Below, piece by piece: positions 34,651 to 48,400 of a stretch of 64,000 bases of DNA. Position 1 is the stretch's first letter, and each line of letters opens with the position of its first letter. The stretch is taken from the NCBI GenBank assembly GCA_910591455.2, contig OU342804.1, forward strand, positions 17,390,133 to 17,454,132, read 5' to 3'. Made by a program: the position numbers and the translations under genes. The notes beneath the pieces are model-generated. The model searched no databases and was not told the DNA's origin. It saw only the letters and a program-made list of their open reading frames with translations. This DNA is from Pholis gunnellus (taxonomy: Eukaryota > Chordata > Actinopteri > Perciformes > Pholidae).

Positions 34651-36624
34651 GGCACACACTGATCACCTTATCACTCGCATTGCACCGTCCAAGTACTTAG
34701 TTCTGTGTCAGTGAGTAAAAGAACACACAGCTCTTAAATGTGGCGTTCATTGTGTCCTGGAGAACTGGAGAGGGGAGGAGATAGAAATAGTAGATTTGGG
34801 TGATGATCAGATCAGGCAGCAGAGGGACAGTGAAAGGAGAAGATTAAAGGAGGAGAAATTCAAGAATAGGAGACAAGGTGTTCTTCTTTGTAATACGGTC
34901 AAGGCCGCTTACATTCAAAACGCAATGAATACAAATCCTGTGAGCATTCAAATTTAAAGCAAAAAGAAATTGTCGGTCCACAAGGCCTCTCCTGGTACTT
35001 GAAGAGGAAAGCCAGCTGCTCATTGCAACCAGAAATCTGTCTTTATGTCTCGTGCTATCAGTATTTACTGTTGCACATCTGTCCATAGCTCAGAGACCCA
35101 AACAAGTAAAAGATTCATCTATTAGCTTCCCATCCTTTTTGCTGCTCAGGGTCAAGATTGGGGAATGGTGTATATTCCCACATGCACACAGCTAATACAT
35201 TGGCACTCACACAACAGCTATAGGAAATGTACAGTAAGTGCTAACAATTGGCCATCTGTACAATGTTATTTGATAGAGTACAATCAAATAGAGCACAAAC
35301 TACATTCTCAGATTGTACCCTAGACTTTAATCGTGTGCAATAAGAGAAGTAACCGCAAAGTGTTTGCTTTAAAGATGACTTTTTTGTCACGCAAAGAAAA
35401 TGTAAAGCTGATGAAGAGCACTGTAAATGCATTTTCTATATGTAAGATTACAATGATTATGTTTGTCTTCCACTCTTTCTGCATATCTGAATACATCTTT
35501 TGTAATATTTCTTGCTTTTTCTTTACAACAAAACAAGCATGGACAGTATGACACATGTCTGTATGCACATACAATTATGCTAACACACGCATAGTAACAC
35601 CTCTGTTCAGTATGTGGTTTATCTCTTTATAGCACACAGAGAATACTATAACAGTTGTGTTTGCTTATGTTAAATGATATGGTAATAATTATGGTATGGA
35701 CCACTTTGTGTGACCACGCTTACCATTGTGAAAAAACTTTCCTTGATACGAGAGTGTCCAATTTAAAACACAGCCGGGCGCATACAAAAGGTTTTTTGTC
35801 CTACTTCAGTGTTCACATGCTGAACATATCCTTTGATTAAATATAGTATTACTATCATTCAGAATTTTAAAAGTGATGAAATGTAAATGTAGTTTGTGAG
35901 ATACGGCTTTGTCAGTAAACAAGAGGCAATGCTTTCCCTTTTCACAGAGGATACAATGATGTGCTCTAAAACTGTCACCTGTAATGAATCTAAGCTCATC
36001 GTGATAAACAGCGTCAAGGGGCCTGAGAGTATGGGGCTGCTGTATCCGTGTAAATCACATCAGAGCCGGCGAATACTAATACGGGATGGTATATCTGTAG
36101 TCGCCAGGCAGCTCGCTGTTTCAAGTCAGACACTATTCATTTCTGTATCCTAATCTAAACCGTAGCTTCCTGCTGAATTCAGGTTTCGTCATTTAACAGA
36201 CTTTTAGCACAGATATTAAAATTGTTAAGATTATTTATTTTGTATTTTTCCATGAAGATGAAAACCAGAGAGAGAGAGAGTGTCTATATGTGTGTTTTCT
36301 TGCACATGCATGTCGGTGATTTGTGTAAATGCACAGTATATTTGTGAATAAGAAAATGTGCGTTTTGTGTGATGGCACATTCCAAAAAAAAAATATTTTT
36401 TTATATAAGCTTAAAACTTTTTTTCTGACAAGTGACCTCTTGTGGTGGTGCAGATAATGACTGAGAGACGTTGTTAAAGCTCACAGGGAGTGTCTGACTT
36501 TGAAAGTAGAGATCATAACACAACAGACGACGTTGCTCTGTATATGTGTGACTACGATGATGGTCCAGCCAGTATCAGCAGGTGAAGACATTAAGAGTCT
36601 CGTACGACTCCCACATTCACTTAG

Positions 36625-37088
36625 TAGGGCCGACGATGAATATTCTAAATTAAAATATGTATTTGAATAAAAAAAAGCAGATATTCCAATATGAAAATGA
36701 ATATTTGATTGCAAAAAAAAGCCCAGCACCCCCGCTACTGAGTGCAGGAGTCTAACAGCGTCACTTTCATTAATTAAAAATGAAATGTAAAGTTTTACTG
36801 GAAATCCCCACTGGAAGGGAGCCTTAAGCGTTCCGTCATACAATCCACACTGACCACGTCTTCGGTAAACGTCTCGCCCGTCTGTCAGCAGCAGCTCCTG
36901 GGGAGCTGAGTGGTCAGCGGCTCGCTAAGCTGCCTTCACCGGGCTGACTGACAGCAGACATTTACTGAACCAAAAATAGTTTTCACGTCGGCTCCATGGG
37001 AAGAAATCATCAGTGTTAGTAGGCCTGTGTATTGATTTATTAATTTTCATTTCCCTGCCCATCATAGCGAGTGAGAGGAATCTGCCTA
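36625..37088 (+). mobile_element. Interspersed element, copy A (inverted partner at 63593-64000)
   Basis: Homology with the window end runs from ATATTTGATTG at about 36701 through AACGTCTCGCCCGTCTGTCA and CGGGCTGACTGACAGCAGAC to GTGAGAGGAATCTGCC at about 37088. The partner lies on the opposite strand. The left edge is placed at TAGGGCCGACGATGAATATTC, which looks like the start of a hAT-type fish element with AT-rich ATATTC words, but no matching right-hand inverted end was found. It is CpG-richer than its surroundings and has no transposase frame, so a non-autonomous element is likely. Confidence 0.55.
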
Positions 37089-38230
37089 CAGGGCATACAG
37101 ACTGGGAGCTACACAGCGGAATATTTCTGTGATTTAAACAGCTTGCTATGCAGATTACACTTCACTAAAAGCGCCAGCTAAAGTCAACTAAATATGATAA
37201 TATATAGTCTTTAAATGGAATCAAAGTGTGATGAATTTATATATTGAGATGTCTTGATACACAATTATGTCGTCTAAATTGATAATAAGAAGATCATACT
37301 GGATCAAATTTCTCAGAAAATGAGTTAAATTAAACTATGTCTTTATCCGATTACTCTGTTTATGTGCATGCATGTAGACAGACACTATAGCTGGAACTAT
37401 TTATTTAAAATATATTTATTGAATAATATTCATCTATAATTTCACTTGAAACTGTTTTAATTTTACACTAAAGTTCTTAGTTGAAGACATTTTTAAGTAC
37501 TCTCCATTTGTCAAGTATTACTTAGGCTTTACCATGTGGTTATTAAGACTGTTTATATTGAACTACCAGAAAACGTGTCACATTGTGATGTATATTGTTA
37601 ACATCATATTAAATGAGCTATGTCTCAAACAGAAACATAAAGATCCCCTTCTGGAATAATTTAAACCTATAAAATGATGCTCGCAACATGTAGAACATTT
37701 CTTTTTGATGTACTATGTTACAGCTCGTCATGGGTTTGAATATCTCAAAGAAAGGTGAGAGGTCAGAGTCAGGAGAGGGGAGGATGTAGGAAAGGGCACA
37801 GGAAAGGAATAGAGGAGATGGCAGTGAAGGAGGGAATAAAAGACAAAGCAAGCTGCACATCGGGAGAGGAGGGTAAAGGACAGAGAAACTGAGGGTTGCA
37901 ATGACAATCAAGACTCAATTTACCCTCATTTTGTGTTTACAGTGTATCTACCTGGTCATACCTACAACCCTGTTTACTTTTCAGATTGAGATTTTACACC
38001 CAAGGCATCGTTAAAATGTCTCACAGTGTACAAGTTAAATTAGATCGACTGGTCCACCTACAACATTTACATGAATGCTCAGTTAATTGACGACAGATTA
38101 TGTACCAATACAGGAAAATAAAGCCCAAAGCAGTAACCCTCTATAACACCTCACCTCTGTCTATAACATAACTCTCAGCTTTATAGTGTCCGTCTCAACC
38201 GTACTCCACTCTTTGCACACCGCTATAGAA
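37089..38230. other. Intron: no gene seen
   Basis: AT-rich DNA with a purine-rich stretch at about 37745-37880. Frames across it are compositional artefacts. Confidence 0.6.
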
Positions 38231-38735
38231 CCAGAATCCGCTTTATTAGCCAAGTAAACATGCATCTCTCTGAATGTACTTACACAGGAATAGAAATAAC
38301 AGCTACAAGGACAACAAAGCTGGACTGTTAGGTACACAAGGAGGGAAAAAATAGGTGCAGGTATAAATAATATTGTATATATTGAAAAGCACCAATGACC
38401 ATCAAAAGAAAAAAACAATACAACTTATTTCTACAAAGTCAAGTGGTCTGCAAGCTGTAAACAATGTAAGTAGTGCAGACTCTCACTGAACCTCATTTAT
38501 TATTTTGTTTATAGACTCCATAAATGTGCACACTTTGCCAAAGTATATGTTATCCTTTGTTTATATTTTCTATTTAAGTTGTAGTACTTTGGTATACTTA
38601 TAGTCTATGTTAATATATTCTCTGTATTGTGTATTCTGTAGACATTTCTAGTGTTGATATGCACATTTACTGTGTGTATAGTGTTATTATTTTCAAATTT
38701 AGGATCAATAAAGTACATCTATCCATCCACCTATT
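38231..38735. mobile_element. Two outward-facing LINE/SINE-like 3' ends, or one short element
   Basis: At 38231 the words CCAGAATCCGCTTTATTAGC and CAAGTAAA match the reverse complement of a common fish retroelement 3' end. At 38701 GGATCAATAAAGTACATCTA followed by TCCATCCACC looks like the plus-strand version of such an end with its short repeat tail. This implies two retroelement fragments facing outward, or a single element with related ends. No reverse-transcriptase frame is visible between them. Confidence 0.35.
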
Positions 38736-39641
38736 TTACATTAAACTGCTCCATTTTCCTAAACATGCCGTATGTTTTACAGGATTCCTGAAATGTCATG
38801 CAGCTTCATTTAATCTCAGGATGCAATTCAAATCAAGTTGCAAAGACTTGAAAGTTGCCTAATGATGATGATGATAATCCATCACAATGAACAGCTACTT
38901 TGTTTATTGATTTTTTTATTTTTTGTTGAAGTGACACGTTTTAGTAATGCGGTATCAGTAACTTTAAAAATAATCTCTCCTCAAAGTTAATTCAACAATG
39001 CTTAAAAAGGCCGGTTAGTCCTCTGCCACAATTGCACTCCCCAGAAGACAACAATCAACATGATCTGATGGTATGAACATGTCTAATGTGAAATTGGTCT
39101 TTTCTCGTCTTTCGTGAGTGTCCTGAAGTGCATTCGACGTACATTTAAAAAACAAAAAAAACAATCCCAGCTTCAGCTGCATCAATAATGTTACGTTGGC
39201 AAAAGAAATGAAACACGGTTACTATATTGTTCAATGTGTGATGGATTACCAATCTCACAACTCTGAAGTCTCTGTACAGTAAGTTGACTGAGATGAACTG
39301 AAAGCTAAAAACGTTTCACTCTCAAACACAGTGTACATTTTGGAATGGAAATACTCAAGTAAACTTCAAGAACCTCATAATTGTACTTTAGTTCAGTACT
39401 TGAGTAAATGTACTTACTTTCTACAACTGTGTACATCCAAAATATCCTTTATGAGGTTGTTTTGAAGGTCACAGATTGCCCAATTAAAAAATAAAAAGTG
39501 CTACACCCCCGTCGCACTGCTGACTGTTAAGATGGTCTGTTCAGATAGAGGATAGGGTGTGTGAATGTGTGTCTGATCTTGCTAAGCGAGAGAGTGTGTG
39601 TGTGTGTGCGAGAAAAGAAGGATGAATGAAGGGAGTTGTGC
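38736..39641. other. Intron: no gene seen; one short repeat copy
   Basis: At about 39345-39435 there is an inverted copy of the dispersed GAGTATTTCC / ACTTGAGTAAATGTACTT repeat. The rest is AT-rich. GT-rich DNA at about 39590-39610 leads into the minisatellite. Confidence 0.5.
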
Positions 39642-40655
39642 AGATAATCGCTGACTATCTGGAGGTGAGAGACAGAGAGGTGGAGAGGGACGTGAAAGAG
39701 GAGAGATGGATGGACTGGAGCAGCGGGATGAGTGTAGATAATGGCTAGACACAATATCCGGCAGAGAGTGGAGGCAAGAGGGACAGAGAGGGACGAAGAA
39801 GGGAGAGACAACGGGTAAAGTGCGGCAAACGCGCATGGCGGGAAGGACGGATAGAAAGGTTGGAGGGACATGGGAAGAGGAATGAGTGCAGATAATGGGC
39901 TCAGATCTCACGTCTGGAAGGAGGAGAGACAGACTGGAAGGTATGGTGATGCATGCAGGAGTGGAGCAACAGAGTGTAGATAATGGGCTCTGTGTAATGT
40001 CTGGAGGGAAGAGAGGTTACAGAGATATCCAGGGGATGGAGAGACGGACGGACAGGAGTGTGGGACAGCACTATCTTCATACCTGTGTGCCATGTGGCTT
40101 GAACACTCAGTGGTAGTGAATGTGTATTTGTTAAGTGATGTGTTGTGTATCCTTTATACTGTCGACCATGTGACCCTGTACTGTGACGCTGGGAGCTCTC
40201 CATCAGTGCCATCGAGACAGATTCTGGCACATGTCCTGTCCGTGACTGATTCCTGTGAGTGTACGGTATGCACTGCGGGTAATGGGCTTGAGCTGATGTC
40301 TGCAGGAGAGAAGAGGAGACAGGAAGAGATGGATGTGTTGATTGAGGGGACTGGAGGGATGAGTTTAAAATATGGTTAGATGTAATGTCTGGAGACAGAA
40401 GAGACAGAAGCGGATACAGGAATGGAAGAGCTGGGCATAAATGATGAGATAGGTCTAATGTGTGGAGGAGTGGCGAGAGGACATGGGGGAGGAAAGGGGG
40501 GGGGGGGGAGAATGGATGGATGGCGGGACAGGACACTAGGATGAATTTGATGGAGAGGGGAGAGTGAAAGGGAAAGGGAGAGATGGATAGATGGACAGTG
40601 GAGGGATGAGTGCAGATAATGGCTAAACCTAATGTCTGGAGGGCAGACATCCATC
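39642..40655. repeat. Degenerate minisatellite, units of about 70-175 bp
   Basis: The phrase AGATAATGGGCT(C)A..(T)AATGTCTGGAGG followed by purine-rich GGAGAGACAGA..GGATGGA..GGGATGAGTGC recurs with starts near 39642, 39736, 39890, 39978, 40276, 40368, 40438 and 40614. Spacing is irregular (about 70-175 bp), with one gap of about 300 bp holding unrelated DNA at about 40065-40270. A poly-G run interrupts it near 40498. The 260-codon minus-strand frame across 39901-40683 is Ser/His/Pro/Leu-rich. It follows from the repeat and has no recognisable domain, so I do not call it a gene. Confidence 0.7.
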
Positions 40656-40660
40656 TGACT

Positions 40661-41173
40661 GACCGCATTATAGTCCAGCTCACTTTCTACAGGCTAATTA
40701 CTGGAACACAGGGTTGTCTCTGTCTTTCTCCCTCTGTGGCTTTGTCCTCTCTATTTCAGAACTAAGGGTGATTTTAGGGCTTATGAGGGGGGAGGGTGCC
40801 CGTGCCGATGGCACAAATCTCGGCTCAGCTCGTAGATCAGCTCACCTGCCCTCTTTTCCCCTGGTAAGCACACATCCTCCCTCCCCTAAGCGATGGTTTT
40901 CTAAAGAAAATACAGTTTGTTACCTGCCCACCACTGCGCTCATTTGCCTTATTTTTCTCTTCACTGCCTCCTTGTCAACTATCTGTTTTCAGACCTAATC
41001 CAAAGAGGAGAACAGAACAGAAAGTGACCTTTGACCAAATTTGGCTAACTTGTTCCAAATAGAGGTCGTGGGGAAAAATACGTGATGAAAACAACAAACT
41101 TGTCAACCAGCTTTCCTGTTAGCTTTTGTGTTTAATAAAAGCAAGTACTGAAATAAAAGAAAAGCCAGCAGAC
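40661..41173. other. Intron: no gene seen
   Basis: Ordinary intronic sequence without recognisable repeats or domains. Confidence 0.55.
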
Positions 41174-41345
41174 AGTGCTTTTATAAGGTGCACTGCAATG
41201 AGAGCACCTTCAGTGAGCCTTGGCATAAATTCTACTAGTGTCTGGATATTATGGGTGGCCATGGATACAGCACGACTCTTCCACAAGAACTCCCATTATT
41301 CAGAGTTTTGATGGTGGAAAAAAATCATGTCTCTGGCAGCGCTGA
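41174..41345 (-). mobile_element. Tc1/mariner-like transposon remnant
   Basis: TGAGCCTTGGCATAAATTCT, ACTAGTGTCTGGA, ACTCTTCCACAAGAACTCCC and CAGAGTTTTGATGGTGG appear in the order I recognise from the reverse strand of a common fish Tc1/mariner-like element. Only about 170 bp is recognisable and no transposase frame survives. Assignment is from memory of wording, not alignment. Confidence 0.4.
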
Positions 41346-42376
41346 ATCTCCCGCTGTTTTTAGTTAGATTGAGATTTAGTCTCCGGGAGTGCTTCAGGAT
41401 TCGGTTTACATCGTTTTAAAGCTTATCAAACCCATTTCCCTGTGGAGGCAGCTATTATCTTCCTAGAAAACTGAACGCATTCACTCGCTTTGACAGCACT
41501 TAACGTCCCATCAAAGACGTCCACTGTAGCACAACCGTGCCAGGAAGACGCATCCCGCATCAGATAGTGGCTGCGGTAAACACCTGTCTGCTTGTTGAGC
41601 ACACTGCGAATGATGACAAGTCGGACCATATGATTTTCTTTGCACAGTAAGCCGCTTTATTACCTACATTGTTTTGCACTGCTGGTAATAGTACATTTTA
41701 GGTATAATGAGGTGATTATCTCCTTCTGTGAGATACTATATGCTTTGAATAGTCTTTTGCAGTTGATTGATCCACCTCTGTGTGATTGTTTCAGTCAAAC
41801 AAAACACAAATGCACAGTTCTGGTGGTTGAATAGAATACGCATTTGTCCATCCGTTCCCTAAATTGACTCAGTTTATGTACGATTTTTTGAGTGACGTAC
41901 TATCAAGCATCCCAGACGTTGACGTCTCTCTTTTCAGCATTTAAACTCTACTGTGAAAAACATCACAGAATTGTAAGTGGTGAATGACACATGGGTTTCA
42001 AACTTGTCCCTGCTGTATCTTTGCATCAGCAAGTGTACGATTATAAGTCTTGTTGTTTGTTGCCTCACACAAAACTAGTTCATTACGGAATTTTCTGAAT
42101 CAATTCTTCTGTTATCAAGTTTTAAGGTCGTACTTAAAACTCTGTGTTGAACTGGAACAAAAGGTCACAGTCACTAATATTCGCAAGAGTCAAAACCACT
42201 TTATTAACTCACAGATCAATTTCAGCGAATCATTCTACCAATCAATCATGCCCCTTTGGGATTTGGAACAGTCCTTGTGACTGTGTGTCTGTTTGTTTCC
42301 TGCTGGTTTAAAATGATCCATTGAATAACAATACAGAGAATTTAATTTGGAGGACTCTAGGACTATGTGTCCTACG

Positions 42377-42409
<33 letters not shown>

Positions 42410-45400
42410 TTATAGGTTGCTTTGGAGTGGTTGTTATAATGTTAAAAGAAAAGGACAAAGGGCAAAAGGGTGGGTGTGTGTCAGTGTGAATCCATGTACA
42501 CTATGCACTATGTGTGCTTGTTCCAGATGTCTCGATAACGAGAGAGTACACATAGAACAATGCTTACATTACTTGCATCATACATTCGGCAGAAATCAAT
42601 GTTTCCGGTGTCTTGTGTTAGAGTTAGCTGACATCAAAATTAAGACTTCAGCCATTGCCTTAATACAACGTCAATAAGATACACACATATTTGTTGTTAG
42701 AGTGTGTTTTTGTGTGTGTATTTGACTCGAGAATTCATATTTAGGTCTGGGTAATTATTTTGTGTCAGGTACAATAAGGCCTACCACTCCCTTGCTGTGT
42801 GTTTAAGAGAGAGATATAATTAAATCTAGCTCCATGTTTCTACCTGTGTGTGTGTGTGTGTTAATTACATTTCTGTCAGTATATCTGAAAAAATGGAGGT
42901 ATGAGGCTTAGTGACATCATTATTTACTCTGCACAGTAATAAATAATGTACGGTATCTGGAGGAGCTGGGATCTGTATTGGTGATCTTCAATGCACAGTA
43001 CATATGAGGACTCTCCTCACTCCACCAAACACGCATACACACACACCTATTTGTGTTCAATAATATGAGTGTAGCTGCTCATTAATTCATGTATATCCTG
43101 CAATTATTTTACGCAGGAGGTGAGATTAACTCCTTTCCTGCCCAAACAATCCTGAGAGATGGTGGAAAAATGCTGCTGCTGTCTGAGGTACAGCATGTTG
43201 TTTATTTCTGGTGTGCAGCTTTTGGATGAGAGCTTAGACTTTTGTTCTCACCTCTAAAGTCATCTGCCTGTAAACGGTCTGCCATGATGTGCAGACAGAA
43301 ACAACCAGAGGGGGCCATGGACCAGTCTGCTCACTTCAAGGGAGTTTTCATGGACAAGGTCCTCTCTCTCAGGGAGGATGTGGCGAATCATCTGAATCAG
43401 GGAGAAGGCCCTGAAACAATATCGATATTGAGGCTTTATATGAAAAACAGTTACATCTACAAACAATGAAATCAACAATTAGCACATGAAGAACAGACAA
43501 ACATTTGTAGTTTGTGACCAGAGGTGAAAGTCCATAAAACTACAGAATAGGTGTTATTAAAATAGCTTGACAGGATATATTATCAGTGAATACTTTGTCT
43601 TGTATTTTGAAAGAATTCCAATATGTCGAATCCTGCGGTTTCTAATATGAGCTTAGTTTAATTGTGGTAAATACCACATCTGCTAATTATAGTAGAAATG
43701 TAATGTATGCACATTATGCAAGTACAATACGATCAGTAGCCATAGCCACTACTTGAGTTGATTGCTACGAATTGATTTTTATTATTTAGGGTAATACAGT
43801 CACAGTTAATTGATGAGGAAGATGAATGGTGTTTTTCCCCTAACATTGTGTAGCAAGGGTAACAACCAATCACGGTTGTCTCTATAACGTTACTTCTGTC
43901 TACATAATTAAAATGACCAATTTAGGATTATGAGTACCCTCCTGTTTTGCACCCAACTATTGTTTTGAATATTTGGATAAACCTATGCTACAACACCATT
44001 ACCTCTCTGTTAATACGCCTGATTTCTTTGCTTCTATCTATAGTTTAATTGTAAGTTTTCTGGGAATTTTCTCCGTTGGTACTGTAAACGTACAACAATA
44101 GTGGATTATCTTTCTCATAAAACCAGACAAAACAAAGCTTTCCCATAAAAGCTGCATGTACATGCTGTGCTTGCTGCTGGTTTAGATTACATTCTAGCAC
44201 TAACTGAAAGAATATTCTGAGCTGTGCTCACCACAAGAAAACCTTGTTTACTGTACACGGCATGAACACTCTCCCCTTGGAGCAGAGAGTACAACAACTT
44301 TTGGATAACTGGAGACAGAAATCTGTTTAAAACAATTTGCTCCTCTTTCAGAAAATAAATAAATAATAATATGAGAAAATCTGTAAAAACAGGATAAGAG
44401 TAGCCTGAATCCTACTCTTATTGTTCACATAGTAAGATAGTCCAACAGTCTAAGTGTACAGGCCGATATGTCTGAAGATCTACTTTGCCGATCATTTTGT
44501 GCCCAATCAGTGGTTAAGCTTGATTTTGACAACACAGAAGAATAAATCGTCTTTGCCTACTTTTTATGTAATAACTTACAACCCAATAACCTATATGTAT
44601 ATTTCATATAGTCAGTGCAGTATTTTTAGCTCTATCTGTATTAATACACAACAGATTAGCTGCAATTTCCAAGAAAGTAGTAGTTAAAAAAAAATGTCTG
44701 TTTAAATATCATTAGAAAACATCTGAAAAAAGTGAATCAAATTATAAATATCACCTTGTTTGCGATCTTGTGAATCACTGTTTTTAAATTGAATTGAGTG
44801 AATAAATATGGGGTTTCTCAACAAATGATTTCATCCTATTGAACAGATATACACAACTGAACACTGAAGGTCAACTTGTATGATTTCATCTCAGATAGAG
44901 ATGCATCCATACTATAGTTTTGTGTGTGTGTGTGTGTGCGTGTGTGCCTGTGTGTGTGTGTGTGTGTATAAACAACGAAAGCTTTATCTCGGCACTGTCA
45001 CATTTTGGTCTATATTGGCTGTGCTAACAGACCTTGGCAGCCCTGGCATTGCAGTTAAGGCCAACTCTTTCAGGTTAGATATCCCCTTTATTATTGTAGC
45101 CCTGAGCAATTGACACGCACACACACGCACACACACAAACACGCAAGTAAATCCTGCAACCTTGTACCTCCCTAACTAAATGTACACTCCCACCCACCCG
45201 CACACACATACAGGTGAGTTATCATTGCTTTGCCCTCAAGAGCACTATCAGTCAAAATGTAATTCAGTCACAACTTGATATACTAGTGTGTGTGTGTGTG
45301 TGTGTGTTTGTTTGTGTGTATACTGTAAGTATCAGCATGTGTGTGTGTGTGTGTGCATAGACTGTATGTGTGTGGGTGGGTGTGTGGTACAATGGCAGGC

Positions 45401-48400
45401 CAAAGGGGCCAGAGAGAAATAGAGGGAGTCGAAACTCAAAGGTATTCTTTAGCTTTTATTATCACGATATTGCCAGGGGCAGAGGGAGAGAGGTGGAAGG
45501 AGAGGCAAAGATAGATGGAAAGAAGACAAAGTTAACCAGTGAACAGCAGAGGAAAAAGAGGGAGAAAGAGACAGCAATCTCTATTTTTCCTTTGGGCTTG
45601 AGAAGTACTGCTCTGTGGCCAACACTTTAGTGCGTGTATGCTCGGCATATACACCTTTAACGTGCTTTGCGTTGTTTTTGTGTGTATTGGAAGTAGCCTC
45701 TTCAACTGAATCAGCTGTCTGTGCATCGATTATTTGTATTATTGTGAACTAGCAGTCTAGAACAACTGAGAAATGTGTTGGCTCATGACAAGAAAGGAAT
45801 ACGACTGCTTTTCAACAGAATAGGGGTGGGCGGTCTTCACCGTGATAAAGATGCACACATTTTAGTTGTAGGACACGCTTGAGGATGAGAGAAATGCAAC
45901 AGACGATGAACTACGTCAGTTCCATACAGTTTATACTGTAGGCTACCGCCGTTCTGTTTCGTCACGTCTGAACTGCTCAGGCTCGTACACACGTGTGTGG
46001 CCGCACAGACAACATTGCTGCTATGGGTTTGCCTTTTCCCTTCCCTCAACAGAGCATAGTGACACATGACGAATCTCTCGATAAGCCGCCTGCAGCCGAG
46101 CCGCGTTGCTCACGGTACACGTGTCTTTTGTACAGTACAGGTCTAAGATGCATATTTTCAAACTCTTTCTTCATGCGGTTTAAGATGTAAAAGGTTACGT
46201 CGACTTTAGGTTCCTTCAGAAATGTGAATTCTTTCTGGTTAAATGTAATTCCCATTTTGAAATAGCATGATTGTTACTAGGCTACTAACTCTACTAACAT
46301 AACATGACATTATACAGCTCATTTTCATTCTCATTTTGAGCCAATAAAGAAAGCGATTTTTCTTTTTTTGTCCTTTGTCTTCTTTTTAAAGATTTGTTCC
46401 CTCACATTGCCAATGGAATGCAAATTGGTCGACAAATGTTTTGAGGGCTGTATCCCTTTTCATTTAGTAATACTGGGATTTATTGCACCAAAAGGCAGAA
46501 CATTCTGTGATATACATTTGAGGCCATATCTCCCGACAACAAAAACACCATTGTTCTAGCAGACATGGACCATGATATTTTTACATTGACAGATGGCAGA
46601 GCAATGGAAATACTGATGGGTCCCTCCACCAAAGCCCTGCTCTGATTCCCAAACACAGGCTGAGTGATAGAAGACCATAGTCAATATTGCATGCAGCATG
46701 ATGATGAGCTCGTCATCCACCAAATGTCAAGGCCATGCTGCAGAGTCTCTGATCCAGACAGGGTTCGTGAGGTTTTTTGCCTCTCCTTCACTGTCACTGC
46801 ATGTTGTTTACCAAATTGTAATAAGCCTGATGGAACTGAAATAAAGCTTTGTCATGGCTAATTTAACCGGTCACTCAGGCAGAATCTTTGGCCAAGTATG
46901 CCAAAGATCTCATTCCTTTGCTCAAGGTCATTATGCGACAACATTTTAAAACAAGAATGACGTCTTGTTTACTAGATTCTGTTGAGACTGTCTGAAAGAA
47001 ACCCCAAACATAGACTCAACCATGATAATTCAACAGGCACTACAAATGTACCAAAAATGCTCTTTTGAATCCAGCAGCAACTGCTCCCTCTGGAGCCATA
47101 GTGTTCATTTTAGGTGGTTATAGCAGTAAATGTAGTGATAAAGACATAGCACAGGAAAAAAAGGGTTTGTAAGATACTTGTGTGTTGTATGTTGGGTGAA
47201 GGGGCCTCATGAGAGGACCACAGAGAACCTGCGACCATGAAGGTCTGAAGATCTACTTGTCAATTTAGCCTTCACAGTGAATGAAATGCTGAAGAATTGA
47301 CTTGGTTCTTAAGAATGAATGAATGTATGTATGTTGTAGTGAAATGTTCAGATTATAACGTCTGTAATTTCACACAAATACTAATATTGCCAGTACCTAC
47401 ACCATACAGCGTGTTACTTTTCAGGCAGAAAAGGAAATTGTGCATCTTTCAAAACTCTTGTAGCCATGTGGGTGACTCAGAAACTCAGCAAGTGATGTTG
47501 AACTCCTCGGAGCACACTTAACTACCAGGAGCTGCAATAAAGGGTGCACCAGCACGACTTTTCTCTGCACAACACTCTCTCTGCATTTCATAGCCTGAAT
47601 TGCTTTGTTCTCATACTTGTGGCCCTAGGTGCAGCGTTGCCCTCGGAAAATTGGTTCATTCATAAGTATTGATTAAGAAACTTTTCTGGGTTGGCAGAGT
47701 TCCTTTTGACCAGTTATTTTCCGCTGCAAACGTCCTCGCATCATAGGGCTCTTATACACGTTTGTATTTGTATTTTCTCTTCACAACTTAGATAGGGGTT
47801 AATCTAACACAGGCCTTGTACAAACCACAACACTTCTGACAGGTCAGTGTGGTGCCATGTGCAGTGCGGGGCATGCGTGGATCAAAAGGTAGGTCACATT
47901 GTCCCTGTGACTGCTGCTGCTCTTGGCATCTGCTCCACAACAGAGCTGAAGGAGACCATCTGTCAGAATAACACAGAAGAATCAACAGAGCTTTTACAGT
48001 TTTGCTTAACATCTGAGAAGTTCAGTCAAAGGAATTGACCGTTTATAACATATAGTGATGCAATTAGGTGGAAAAGGATCAGCTCTTTGGGGACGGTCTT
48101 GAAACAATCTGAGCAGCAACAAGGATTAGGGGTTGTGTGACTTTTGTTATTTCAGTTGTTTAAGAGCAACTTAACCCCTGACCCATTCATTACAATAGTT
48201 GGTTCATTCAGTAGGTACAGTATATCCACACTGTTGTGATCTTCCCCAATAGCGTTCTGATTTATAAATGAGCGCCATGACTATTCTGCTGCCTGTTTAT
48301 TCTGTGAGGGTCACAAAACCAATGCTTAGTGAAGTGGCAGGAACAGGTTCTGGCAATGACCCTTTTAAGTTGGCAGAGTTGGCTGATGCATATCAGTACA

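Larger units (their letters stand above)
33977..36624. other. Intron: no gene seen
   Basis: It contains (GT)n at about 34532-34556 and (CACG)n at 34621-34650. An isolated hAT-like end, TGGGAAACACTG, is at 34302-34313. The rest is AT-rich with short chance frames. Confidence 0.55.

Noticed and set aside
39901..40683. 260-codon minus-strand ORF
   Set aside because: It overlies the degenerate purine-rich minisatellite. The translation is Ser/His/Pro/Leu-rich with recurring phrases that follow the DNA repeat, and shows no domain.
47843..47897. Exon-like CTTCTGACAG|GTCAG...AAAAG|GTAGGT segment
   Set aside because: Very short, and the overlapping ORFs on both strands have no known similarity; not enough to call an exon.
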